Of a stretch of 64,000 nt of DNA, positions 25,603 to 37,125 are shown one piece after another; positions within the stretch are counted from its first letter, which is position 1, and each line of letters opens with the position of its first letter. This DNA is from Sipunculus nudus. Its lineage: Eukaryota; Annelida; Sipuncula; Golfingiida; Sipunculidae. A program made the translations under genes and the position numbers. A model generated the notes under the pieces. It had not been told where the DNA came from. It did no database searches and saw only the letters and a list, made by a program, of their open reading frames with translations. Location: positions 25,086,214-25,150,213 of the forward strand of contig CM049320.1 in the NCBI GenBank assembly GCA_026874595.1, read 5' to 3'.

Positions 25603-25935
25603 TTAGGCCAAAAAAGGTTGGTTTCTAAGGCAATTTTATTTTTTCAAAAGTCAGTGCGCGAGGGCGATATATTTACATTTTTTGTATGTTTTGATAAAAA
25701 TGTCATATGATCAGGGAAAATCATAGTAATAACAAAATGTATTTTATTAACAGGAAAAGGCACTACATAACAAACGAAATCTGATCAAAGTTCTATTATT
25801 TTATCTTCTTGCAAGAAATTTCCGAGTAGCTGGAGCTCAAAGTTTCTTTTAAAAATTATAATAAAAATGTTTGACGGGGGTTAAAATTGACGCGCGCGGT
25901 TCCTGAGAACCATACCTCTTATTTTGTTGGCCCAA
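25603..25935. mobile_element. MITE with GGTATGGTTCTC ends, inverted second copy
   Basis: Reverse complement of 24091-24396 along its length, for example ATGTCATATGATCAGGGAAAA and CACTACATAACAAA. Terminal blocks TTTAGGCCAAAAAA and GAGAACCATAC are present. Confidence 0.75.
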
Positions 25936-26208
25936 TGAACACGTGTAATACATATGTGACGGATCCTCATGGGACAGATAACCCACATACATGTATTCAG
26001 GGACATGCCCCACTTCAGTTGAGCTATTTTCGAAATGCAAAGTGAAGTTCGAAGTATACACATTATTATAGTATATGAATAACTTCACAGCCTTATTCTT
26101 AAGAGTTCGGCGTTTTTTGTCTAATATACCAGAAAACACGACGAACGTGACATATTCTTTGTCAATGTTGGTCAATGATGGGTTGGGTGTAATACGAATT
26201 TATCTAAT

Positions 26209-26236
26209 CATATATATATATATATATAATATATAT

Positions 26237-26307
<71 letters not shown>
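26209..26307. repeat. (TA)n microsatellite
   Basis: Nearly pure TA on the left of the palindromic element; a similar run follows at 26477-26530. Confidence 0.95.
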
Positions 26308-26310
<3 letters not shown>

Positions 26311-26473
26311 AGTGGTAAAGCCGTGTAAATATGTAGTTGAAATGTGGGTAAAAAATAACCACCTGACGAAGAAGCCTGTGCGCTCACACGAGCTTTCTAA
26401 GCGCACAGGCTTCTTTGTCAGGTGGTTATTTTTTACCCACATTTCAACTACATATTTACACGGCTTTACCACT

Positions 26474-26476
<3 letters not shown>
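26308..26476. mobile_element. fold-back palindrome with 77-bp arms, inside (TA)n
   Basis: Arms 26308-26384 and 26400-26476 are reverse complements with one mismatch near 26368, separated by a 15-base loop. Ends are ACAAGTGGTAAAGCC and its complement, flanked by TA repeats. The identical frame read on both strands is a by-product of the symmetry. The arm contains CTGACGAAGAAGCCTGTGCG, related to the hammerhead-core-like motifs nearby. Confidence 0.85.
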
Positions 26477-26539
<63 letters not shown>

Positions 26540-26599
26540 AATATATAATATTACAAGAAATAATAAAAACTAATATCGCAATTAGTTGATTTAAGTCAC

Positions 26600-26643
26600 C
26601 TGATGAGCCGATGAGGCGAAACCGACGCTAGTAATTCGGATTC
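26600..26643 (+). ncRNA. hammerhead-ribozyme-core-like motif
   Basis: CTGATGAG, a short GCC/GGC stem with GATGA loop (26607-26617), then CGAAAC, the conserved boxes of a hammerhead. A possible stem III (CCGA 26622-26625 with TCGG 26636-26639) follows, but the closing A-U pair is not perfect. Activity is unproven and the copy may be degenerate. It lies between two TA-rich tracts. Confidence 0.4.
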
Positions 26644-26652
26644 ATCACATAC

Positions 26653-27114
26653 CTTAATATATATATATATAACTGAAATGTAAATCTTTAATGATAATGC
26701 GCCTTCCCCTGACAATGTGTTATACTGTACATATGTTATTTCCAAATTCATTATATGTAATTTAATGTACTGTATTAGCATTTGTAACATGGCCTTGCGG
26801 AAGATCTTACACGGTCTGAACAAGTCAACCAAAATAAAGATTTTTCTTAATATATGAAAAATATAAAGTTGGGCGTGTGATGCATAAATAATATCCCATT
26901 CTTTCGCGAATTCCGGTTACGGGGGAAGTCGGTGGGGGGAATATCGGGTGTTATACTTATGAGAAAGTCATAAACCAGATCTTCCTCAAGCATGCGCACT
27001 AAGCGTCACAGTCTTCAAATGTGTTAGGGTCAAAGGAGAAATCAGCGCAGGTTTTTGTGTAGGGTCTCGGATAAAAACAAGACTTCCACACTGTCCTCTC
27101 GACTAAAGATAAGG
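26653..27114. other. intergenic, no gene seen
   Basis: Short (TA)n at 26660-26671. Nothing else recognised. Confidence 0.5.
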
Positions 27115-27184
<70 letters not shown>

Positions 27185-27186
27185 TA
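27115..27186. repeat. (TA)n microsatellite
   Basis: Nearly pure TA with two TTTA/ACATA interruptions. Immediately followed by a hAT-like end, CTAGTGATGTGCCAATATATCGATAA in two blocks around 27187-27212; no partner end was found. Confidence 0.9.
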
Positions 27187-27779
27187 CTAGTGATGTGCCA
27201 ATATATCGATAATTGGTCGTGTGTTCTTTCATAATCGATTATTTTGGTTGCATGGGTGCATATTTGATCAGAAACGATTATGTGTGCATATTATCAAGAT
27301 AAAGTACTCTTATCCTGTCAAATATATAAGAACATTGTACAGAACAACATTAACACTGAACCTTTCATGTGCAATTGGTAAGTGTTGCACATATTGTTAT
27401 AATAGCACCGCAACATGAAACGCATTCCATTGTATTGTGGGCGTACTTGTCAACTTAATTGTCACACACTCAAGCTGCTAAAAGAGCTATCTGTTTTTGA
27501 TTTTGGCTTGTTGAGAGCGTGCTTGAAGCTGCACTGGGTAAACATGTGTAGGCTGATATTAAGTCGGGAGTGTCATGATAAGATGCATGAGCAAACTTGA
27601 TTTAAATGCCATCGACACCGCAAACTCATGTGTGTGAATGTAAAAAGGCCAGTGACACAGTGTCCAAACACACACAACCCCCCTCCCCCCCCCCACACAC
27701 ATATATACATATATATTTAATTATACATATATAACATATATATAGATGAAGCAAATTTTGTCGTATACGCGTATTCGTA

Positions 27780-27810
27780 GTTTCGCGCAACATGTTGTTG
27801 CACTCATCAG
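27780..27810 (-). ncRNA. hammerhead-ribozyme-core-like motif
   Basis: On the minus strand CTGATGA is followed by an 8-bp stem (GTGCAACA with TGTTGCGC, one G-T pair, loop ACA) and GAAAC. Stem II is strong; the expected stem III (through about 27755) pairs poorly. Adjacent to a (TA)n at 27824-27872 that runs into (GA)n at 27873-27898. Confidence 0.45.
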
Positions 27811-27819
27811 GTAAGAATG

Positions 27820-27823
<4 letters not shown>

Positions 27824-27876
<53 letters not shown>

Positions 27877-27905
27877 AGAGAGAGAGAGAGAGAGAGAGGG
27901 AGGGA
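27824..27905. repeat. (TA)n followed by (GA)n
   Basis: Compound dinucleotide microsatellite. Confidence 0.95.
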
Positions 27906-28763
27906 GAGGGAGCTTCCGCTCGAGGAAATATTAATACATATCGAGTGTCACGGTTACACCAATTTATCTTAACCAGAGTATTACCCAGTCAATGAGAATA
28001 AGGAAAAGGTTAAGCAGGAAGATTAATGAGACAGGCTTGTCTCAGGCGACTTGACGCCCGTGGGTGATAAATGACCTGTCCTGGCATTTTATTGTACATG
28101 TAACCTTGCACGTATACATATATCCGCCTGGACTTTGTCTTGGATTGTGTTTGGTTCTACGTCCTTGAATGCTGGTTATAAAACATTTAATATGGCTGAT
28201 ATCTGAAATGGGTATATATATATGTGTGTTTGTGATCTGCGAGAATGCAGTCTTTCCTCCGCGGTCACACAGCGCTCTATGTTTAGTAACAGATACATAT
28301 CCGTTATTATTAAGTATGTGATGGCCACTGTATTGCAAAATTGGTTTTATTACCTCTATAAACTACCTGTAGACTTACCTCCTTACGGGAAAGCTTTAGT
28401 ATAACATGTGTATGTATATGAGCATGGTATCGATAATTCCATATTTAAATGCGTTGCATTGTCTTGATATTTATTGCACTTTAAAATGGTTGAAGGATGT
28501 ATTGAAGGGTATCAAATGTTTTGTGCTTAACACGTGTAATGAAAGTCCTTTTTATTATTGATATGTATTTAGTTATGTATTTAATGCGCAGTTTGCCATG
28601 TCGATACCCGAGTGCTACACGGCATTTATATTGTTGCACATTTTCTCACGTCTACAGGCATTAAACTTGGTCAACCACTTCGTGTTCTCGTCTTGGAGCC
28701 CGCCATTTCCCGAACCCACTCACAAGCCTGGGAAAGGTTTAAGCCGACCCACACACGCCCGGT

Positions 28764-28811
<48 letters not shown>

Positions 28812-29074
28812 GTGGGTTATTTTCAATTATCCTACATTTATCACATGTATTTGAAAATGCAGGCCCTTCAAGGAAACACGATTTGTTATCATACGACATG
28901 GTTCAGATGATATCTGACTCAATAGAAGATGTTTCCACCCGCATTTGTCCATATCTGCACGAATACTGCCGATAGAGCTATATTTACCGGTATGCTATAA
29001 ACATACTTAATATATATATATATATATAGATAGATATATAAACTAATGCTGATAAAGTACATTACATACAACTG
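27906..29074. other. intergenic, no gene seen
   Basis: (TA)n at 28766-28808 and a shorter one at 29009-29030. Short frames carry no domain. Confidence 0.5.
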
Positions 29075-29173
29075 ATATTTGGATAAGGGTTACTGTAAGC
29101 TAATAAAGTGAAAAGTCCATTACAAACAATGAATATTCACTTTATTAGCTTACAGTAACCCTTATCCAAATAT
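29075..29173. repeat. perfect 38-bp inverted repeat (hairpin)
   Basis: Arms 29075-29112 and 29136-29173 are exact reverse complements around a 23-base loop. The arm starts ATATTTGGATAAGGG. Probably a recent fold-back element or palindromic MITE; no clear target duplication. Confidence 0.85.
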
Positions 29174-29569
29174 TTGAACTCCCATTTACCTGGCACACAT
29201 ACCATTCAAATTAGTTTATAGTCACATTAAACTCAACAGCGCGTAACGAAGAGCCTACACACATGTAAAAGACACACACATGTATATGGGAAATAGAAAT
29301 GTTACCCATATTAACCAGCAGCCCCGGACGCACTTCTCGTGTTTGTAATTACAGTGGTTGCCAATAAATATTTCTCCAATGCGGGATATCACCAATGGAG
29401 TCTCTTGTGTAAATGGAGGAAAAAATCCACTGGCTGGCACAGCAGGAGGTAAATTTATGCAGGCAAGCGTGATTCAGCAAGACTCAGCACTGTCTTATCA
29501 GACCATCCCCACTATATTAGCTTATATAAGGGCTATCGACTCTTGCAATTAATTAATTTTGTTGGTATG
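29174..29569. other. intergenic, no gene seen
   Basis: No domain or repeat recognised. Confidence 0.45.
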
Positions 29570-29885
29570 CTGGTCAAGCTCACTTGGTTTCGAAATCGGC
29601 CAAGAACTTGGTAGAAACGATTTGTGTACCAAATTTGAGGACAAAATGCGAATCGCTTCAAAAGTTATGGGGTTCACAACAAATTTACATTTCGGCAGAT
29701 TTGACCTTGAAGATGAAGGCCAAGGTCACCGGTTCCTAGTTTTTGGTAGGAACCATGAGTTTTCGGAGGAAAATATGCAACCCTTCAAAAGGTATTGCGT
29801 TCACAAGATATCCTTAAGACGACGACGACGCCGACGACGACACAGAAAACAACAGGTGTCCCCTGGAGGTGGGGGGGGGGGGGGA
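29570..29885 (+). repeat. dispersed repeat with GACCTTGAAGATGAAGG block
   Basis: Contains TTGACCTTGA, CCAAGGTCACCGG and a terminal (GACGAC)n at about 29818-29841 followed by a G-run. This layout resembles interspersed repeats common in marine invertebrate genomes. The open frame over it is low-complexity (Arg-run, Gly-run) and is not taken as a gene. Confidence 0.45.
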
Positions 29886-31494
29886 GACATTATTAAAAAT
29901 CCCTGTGTTTTAATTTGTGTGTTTAGTTTAATAATCACGATATACAGCCTTTTTTTATTTTGAAACCCTCACAAATCATATATTTCCATGTTCTTCTGAA
30001 TATATCACTATTTCAGCTTAAAAAAATACTGTTCAGATGACATATATTAACAACTACATATATTTAATATGCTATCTTATGGACAAAGTAATGTCCTGCT
30101 ACCTTAAACCTTTAAACTGATTTACGTCATAGATAATGCTCAAATCCGTCCGGCAAATTAACATAACATCTCAAACCCTATAGCCTATGTAGGGCCAAAT
30201 TTTACGACTTGGACCCTCCCCCCCCCCCCCCCACCCCATATCACATCGCAGATTCACGTGGCCCCTCTCGGATTAAGCCCACAGTTCTCGTATGGCTGCA
30301 ACCAAGCGTGACCTGCGTACAATCATATAAAAAATGATGTTATTACAAGATCCATTGCACTAGAATATTGATTCGTGTATACTTACTCGGGTACTGGCTC
30401 GCTGACACACTAGTTGTCGTTCTGTTCGCAGGGGGAGTTGTGAGGAAAAGTGGGCACAGAAGCCGGGCTCACCTCGTTTATCCCTTTCTGGTCAAGTTGG
30501 ACGTCAGTAAAAACCCAATGAGGGGGCGTCTCAACTGAGCGGTGTGATAAAAAAACTCAGCCTTTACTCTAACTGCAGATCTGATCTACTGATACAGGCC
30601 TATATATATATACACACACAGCCAGCCATAAACAACCCACGTGACTTTGATAGGCCTATTTAACCCGTGATACGACGTGTTGTATTGTAAATGGAGAGGG
30701 TGCCCGCACTGTATGTAAATCCGTAACGCTATTTACTGCAGCATAAATAAAGTGACCAAGCGGTCACGCCGCTCAGCCATGAAACATTTCAAGCACATTA
30801 AACAGATTTCACCTTTTGAAAGTGCTTTGAATATTTATGGTATTTATTAAAGTTATAATTAAGAAACCCGGTAAAAAAGGTGGTTGTAGCGACAAATGGG
30901 AGGAGCGATAGCTTATTTTAATCGGACTGAAGTTGATTAGGTTAATTTTATATAAATTTTAATATGATTAATGTGAATATGGATTTAATTTTTCCACACA
31001 TTTATCTTCTTCATGTGTCAACCAATAATTTAATCAGTACCCTTTGCTATTGATCATTCTTTCATCTCAAACCAAGGCGGGCAGGCTTTCATGCGGCATA
31101 AAATTTGACACTGAGAAGCACTAATATAAATGCACCAGCGGTATACCAATAATTTCGATATCCGACATGAGACAGCCGTTTTTTTAGAGTGTACGCAAAA
31201 TGACAGCCTCGTGAGACATTTCTCGAAACTGTTATAAAAAGCCTGCATGACAAAGTTCAATAAGGACGCGGGCATGCGACACGGAAGGACTCAGAGGACA
31301 GCGTTCACACGAGAATGTATCTGCGGATGGATTTTGGTGGCAACGGGACGTGTATTGGAAAATTTAAAGCGGAATAACTCTTATTTTGGACCGTGCCCAA
31401 ATCCTCAAATTATAGTATGTCCCCTACAGAAAAGGGACTTTCTGTCTGTGTCACTGTTTTCAGAAAGCACTGCCTCCAGTGGCTACATTTCGTG
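29886..31494. other. intergenic, no gene seen
   Basis: C-run near 30217-30232. No exon-like block with domain similarity. Confidence 0.45.
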
Positions 31495-31609
31495 AAGGAG
31501 TTTTGCGCAAGTTATCACTGGTTATATCAGTGGAGGCTTGATTAAGCGTAAGGAGTTTTGCGCAAGTTATCACTGGTTATATCAGTGGAGGCTTGATTAA
31601 GCGTAAAGA
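31495..31609. repeat. 55-bp tandem duplication
   Basis: The unit beginning AAGGAGTTTTGCGCAAG at 31495 is repeated, apparently without change, from 31550. Confidence 0.9.
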
Positions 31610-31975
31610 GTTGATCGGTGTAAAATCATAACCCGGCGTTGGCGGAGGTATGCGCTCTATGACTACAATCTGGTTAGAATATTCAAAGAGGCTTCTACAT
31701 AATGGACTAACATACTCTAATTTACTGTGGTCCTAGTTTAGGGGACGTTTTTTATCACAGTTTTTATAGTAACAGTGTGTACGGTTCAGATTAATGTTAG
31801 ATACTGGAAAATTCTTGAATGTGTTGCACTTTCATATATTACAGAAGCATTTTCGCAAATGTTTCAACATTTACTGAAGAGAGGATTTGTTTAAGCTTAT
31901 TCAACCTGGTGAAAACAGAAAATCAGTCTGCAATATATTTAAGTGTGATCTAACAAACTTGAAAGCCAAACCGGC

Positions 31976-32380
31976 TTATGTGGCTCAGGGGTAGAGCACA
32001 AAATCCAAGCCAGGAGATCGTGAATTCGAAACTCAGCCGAGGCGGTGATATTTTCCACGGTCGGCCCCCACTCAGCGTGAGTGCACTGCAGGCTTAATGG
32101 AAAAGTCGTGCCCTTGCAACGGCCGTTTTTATCTCACTAACGAGTGTGCCTTTCGGGAGTTCCTCATTGGTAGGAACCTGCAATGGGCACGATTTCACAA
32201 GCAGTGCCCACAGAGGCAGTAGTCATGTAGCCTAGTTGACATGAGGATATAAAATGAGAGGATAAAAAAAGTGTGTCACTGCCCTGTCACCTAGCCCGAA
32301 ACCGGAATGGAATTCTGCAGAGGTATATATACTTAGCTAGCATTAAAAATGGAGGCAGGTACCTCCAACAAATAAAGATT
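31976..32380 (+). mobile_element. tRNA-derived SINE-like element, copy 2 (best copy)
   Basis: Head with A-box-like TGGCTCAGGGGTAGAGC (31981-31997) and B-box-like GAATTCGAAACTC (about 32022-32034), then a body shared with 17460-17824 and 50588-50935. Ends near an AATAAAG-containing A-rich tail. Confidence 0.7.
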
Positions 32381-32784
32381 ATAGCCAAATGAGGTAGAGC
32401 TGTACAGGTGTAAAATTTGAGCGGTCTGAGTTGGCTGATAAGGCTAGCTCCGGGCGTCATCGATAACAAAACAAATTGATAGATCATGAAAAACACTTAT
32501 ATCACAAGACAAAAGCAAACAGACCGCCTACGAGTCACTCATTTACAATAGCTCATCATGTGATGGATTAACCTTCACTAAGCAGGTCAAGGGTGACCTT
32601 TGACAAGATTAATGCATTTTGAAAGAACAGCACGTTCACACGCTAAGCTATCATCATGAGACTTTAGTGATATCTGGAGGTAGCGTCGTTTATCGGAAAT
32701 AAAAGGTAACAAATAGAAACCAGATCAGTATAAGGTTAAAATGCGTATTTGCCCCCCCCCCCCCACGCACACACAGAAACACAA

Positions 32785-32818
<34 letters not shown>

Positions 32819-33073
32819 GTGTAAACATGGGGCCAAGCTCCTGCTGTGTAACATCAGGTAATCCTACAGATCCCCACCAAATAAACACAATAGCTACCTG
32901 GACCACGAAAACCTCAACGAACCCAGTAACCCAAACTTAATCCAACTATAGTTTAAACGGACTCAATTCACACTTGATCATTTTAGTTTGTACCTGAGGA
33001 GTGGGCCGGCTGGTAAGCTGAACTCACGAAACAGTACTGTAGTACATTATGAAATCAAGTATAATATTATATA
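32381..33073. other. intergenic, no gene seen
   Basis: C-run then CA and TA microsatellites at 32751-32818. Nothing else recognised. Confidence 0.5.
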
Positions 33074-33998
33074 CATTGAACTCCCGCTAACGACCACCCC
33101 GTTAACACAACCACCCCGCTATCACGACCACTTTTCTTGGTCCCAGAATTGGCTATTATAAATTATCAAATAAAAAAACTTCGGTAACACGACCACCCCG
33201 TTCTCACGACCAGCGACCACCTTTTTTGGTCCCGACCTTCAGATGAGCCCCGTATCACGACCACTGGCCCGTGGCGAGCGCGGCCCCTTGAGCAGATGAC
33301 ACGCTCATCGCCTAGCTTGGGCATAGATAATAGCCCGTAATTAATTAGCCGTATCACGACCACTGGCCCGTGGCGACCGCGGCACCTTGAGCAGATGATT
33401 AATTAGCCGGGCACGTGGGAAAGCCCGCTTTCATCTGCCCAGCCATGGTTAGGCTTGTTTATAATGCCCGAACTGTTAGCCAAATTATACGCATCAATAG
33501 ATATTGGGCTCCATGGTCCGTTACATTGTCTGTTGAGTATACGGCTGTTAGATTAGCATTTAACATATTGATCAAAAAGGATTAAAAAACTGAAAACACA
33601 CGCAAACATTCAGGTGAGTAAAGTTAAACATTAACAAATCACATTTAAATGATCAAGCAGGAACCATATAAAAACACTTAGAATCTGATGTATTAGTTCT
33701 GTTCTCACTACGTGTTCGACATCAGACCATCTTCGTGTTAAGACCAATGCTGTGAGAATGACTTCAACACCCACTATTTGTTACCTTTGTGGGTTTTAAA
33801 TTCTATGTGAATACAAATTTTGAATCATATTCATGTTAATTATTCATTTTTCTTTATATTTAAAAAAAACAACTTAACATTTACTTGAAATACACATATT
33901 ATCGCCTGCTTTAATATTGGCAAACTGATGTACAAGCATCCTGCTTACACGACCACCCCGCTTACGCGACCGCAGGTGGTCGTGTTAGCGGGAATTTA

Positions 33999-34001
<3 letters not shown>
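33074..34001. mobile_element. pogo/Tigger-like MITE, 0.93 kb, TA target site
   Basis: The left end CATTGAACTCCCGCTAAC matches the inverse of the right end (CAGTAAATTCCCGCTAAC read on the minus strand), and TA lies on each side. Both ends continue into CGACCACC words. An internal direct repeat of about 100 bp begins near 33250 and 33350 (CACGACCACTGGCCCGTGG). No transposase. Confidence 0.7.

Positions 34002-34074
<73 letters not shown>
34002..34074. repeat. (TA)n microsatellite
   Basis: About 36 TA units starting directly at the right end of the pogo-like MITE. Confidence 0.95.
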
Positions 34075-34076
<2 letters not shown>

Positions 34077-37000
34077 TTTACTCAGGCTTTATATGAAAGG
34101 CCTGAATTGGACGATAGGGGCAGCAGTTAGGGACAAAAGTTGACAGGACAGAAAAAAAGCACAGATTTTGGGAAATGAAAGCAGACGACACCCACGGCGG
34201 GGTCACGTGAAAGTGCACAATGTGTGCATGCTGACGACTTAAATTTCGCTGTGATCAGCACGGATTCTGAGACAGGATTCTGAAAAAAAGTCTGCTTTGG
34301 AAATTTGAGCCGAAATTTGGGGACAGGGGGTCAGAAATAGACAGATTAACACATACACACACGCACATATATGTATATATATATAGTTAAAAACTGTCGT
34401 TGCTTTTTTGTCCGCGGCGGTTTCAAATTTACGATATTCGCGAAAGTGCATTATCGCCAAAATCAAACCACGTAAAGGAAACGCCTAAACAACAAAGGAA
34501 AAAAATAATTTATACTGCCGCCTTTTATTTTAGTCAGCTGAGCCAAAAAATTACTAAATAAACCGACAGCCTATCTATACATCCCCTCTAGACAGCGAAT
34601 GTCTTAAGTGTGAAAATTTAGCATCGGATCATTGTTTTTGTACTTTATGCAGGTATTTTTATCCTGTTTACTTGACTCCAACTCGGTTTATCACGTCATT
34701 TCTTAAGCTGTGTCCTGAAAAGGTAAGACACTTTGGCTTCATTTACTATGGAGATAAGCTGAACCCTATAATGATGTAAGCCTCAGATATGAGACAATTA
34801 TAATCAAGATTTTACAGCCTCTACATTGTGACTTTTTTAAACCTACCCGAATTCCCTATTAATTCCTGGGCATGACTACTGAGACCAGTAATTTACAATC
34901 ATCACCACTACCCATATATAGCAAATCTGTTCTCAATAAACGGATCTCTGAAGATAATGGGACCCATGCAGGAAGGTAAGTAAACTACTTGTACCCTTCA
35001 CGAGAAGAAAGTCATATATTGTATAGTGAATAAACATAAACAATAATCTGACTTAAAAATGACGAAATTACCACATGTTCACGGGTATCAGGGGCGGATT
35101 TAGGATATAGGGAAGGGGGGGGGGGGGGAGGTTTTGGGGGGACCGAAATCAGGAGAACTGACAGCTGACAGAACCTAATAAAAAGGTTCCCAGCTTCGGA
35201 AAAAAGTACATTCCACATAAAATGGTCAACGGGTAACGGTGCCTGAAAAGGGGAGGGACTGGACCCCATGGACCCCCTCCCCCCCGGTCTTCTTTGGGTA
35301 TATCGAATACATCTTTGAATCATGACCAGTAACAGAATAGGGTTTAATTAAAACACCTGATCTCCTATAGTTGAAGTGATTTCTCGGAATCCATGGGGGT
35401 CATTCTGGTATCCGGAGCATGAGTGCACTGTGTTCAGAGCTGTGTAACTAAACAAGGCATTTTAGTGAATTAAATCGTAACCATCCTGAATTTAATTCCG
35501 AAGTTTTTCTTTCATGTCGAGGTCATTAATGAATTCGTTTAATATCATTCAAAGTTTTTATTTAAGACACCAGACTGTGTTTTCCGTTCCTTCCTGGTTC
35601 TAAGATTTGCTCACTGCATCCTCGAAAATATCGTAAGTACAATGTTCAGATACCCGACAAATGCCCCACTTTTGATAATTCCCGTCCCTCCCTCCCTCCC
35701 TTCTTCCCATCCTCCTATCTTGCCTCACTCCATCAAGAAAGCCAGCCCAGCCGATCCCAGCCAGCCCGCTACACCCACCACACATATACAGCCCACAGAC
35801 ACAAGCCCACCTCCGCCATGTTTTTCAATATGGCCGCCATTTTCCAATGTGGCACCGCCACAAAAAATGTTATTGTCAAGTGTCTATCCTGTACAACATA
35901 AACACCTGTGTGATACATAATTCTAAATAAATAAACATAAAGAATACAATAGAATTTGATATCAAAACCTTATTCACTAATGGTGTTTACATGTTACATC
36001 AAATTATTGGATTTTTTTTAAGACATACGTGACATTTGAAACACGTCAATCAAGGTTCATTAAATGCCCGTGGCCAATGCAACTTCAGACATACCAGTCT
36101 GGCATTCTAAGTCTCAAACTGCCCAGTAAAGCAACGCCACGGAATGAAATTAACAAGTATCACGATTCGTGTGACGTCACTGTACTCACTGATTTACCAC
36201 TGTGAATGAAATCGACAAGCATCACGGGGCGTACGACGTCACTGTGGCATATGACGTACAATTAACAGAGTAGAACCCTGAAATGTGTGAAGGTGCCGGA
36301 GCTTGTGCGCGTTTTAAGTGTTTTACTTGAGTACTTTGCAAAGATAGCGATTGTACACTGTTAGGTATTTTGATAGCATCCATAGAACCGGCTTTCTTGC
36401 TACTGCCTTCGAACTGGCCCAGGGAAGCCGTATCGAACCTCGGCTTTAAGGGCCTCTGGCCAATTAGCCATCCTTATGCAACCACGAAGGCAATACGGAA
36501 CAGTCCAGTAAATAACATATAAATATTTAAAAGCAAACAGCATGCAATTACAGCTGATAGTCTTCATGGGACTGTAACATGAGAGAGAGAGTGAGAGAGA
36601 GAGAGAGGATACCTGGTTTTTATTCCTTAGCGTTTCTATCATTAGTGGAATATAATTTTGTTTTATATGCAAATCATGCAGCTGTGTTTCTGCACCATGC
36701 ACACGAAGTCAAATTCCGAGAAGATAAAATAATAATAAAACAAAAAGATGCCATAACATTTATTTCTTGCACTATTTACATGGTGCACGTGACAAAGAAC
36801 AATTTAATTGATTAAAATATGAAGTGTTTTGTAATAGGTGCTGGTAAAAAAATTGTGTTTATTAAGGCGGTTGTTAAGGCTAATTAAATAAATATCAATA
36901 GGAAAAATAACAAACATGATTTCTATTTTAAAAATATGGTATCGAATAGTTTATGAATAAATATTTAGTATTTATAAGTTTACAAAACATTAATTATTAT

Positions 37001-37125
37001 ACTGATTCGTTGATTTAATCTCATTTATCTTGTCAAAAATAAAAACATTCAGTAAAAAACCTTTTTAAATTCTGTCACTTCTGGTCAGGTATTATTTATC
37101 TAGCTGTTTTTCATACATAGGATAA
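34075..37125. other. intergenic and 3' flank of the CTLD gene, no gene seen
   Basis: A TTCGCGA-type MITE fragment lies near 34405-34480, G- and C-runs at 35116-35129 and 35278-35286, a proline-rich low-complexity stretch at 35680-35820, and (GA)n at 36579-36607. A possible polyadenylation signal for the minus-strand CTLD gene (AATAAA, plus-strand TTTATT) is at 36858-36863, about 260 bases after its stop. Confidence 0.45.

Noticed and set aside
26200-26548. Frames of 78 and 90 codons with a shared start on opposite strands
   Set aside because: Both are readings of a palindrome and of (TA)n; no protein meaning.
29559-29963. 134-codon frame ending in Arg- and Gly-runs
   Set aside because: It covers a dispersed repeat with GACGAC and G-runs; the low-complexity end and repeat context argue against a gene.
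35642-35920. Proline-rich 92-codon frame
   Set aside because: Caused by CCTCCC-type low-complexity DNA; no splice or domain evidence.
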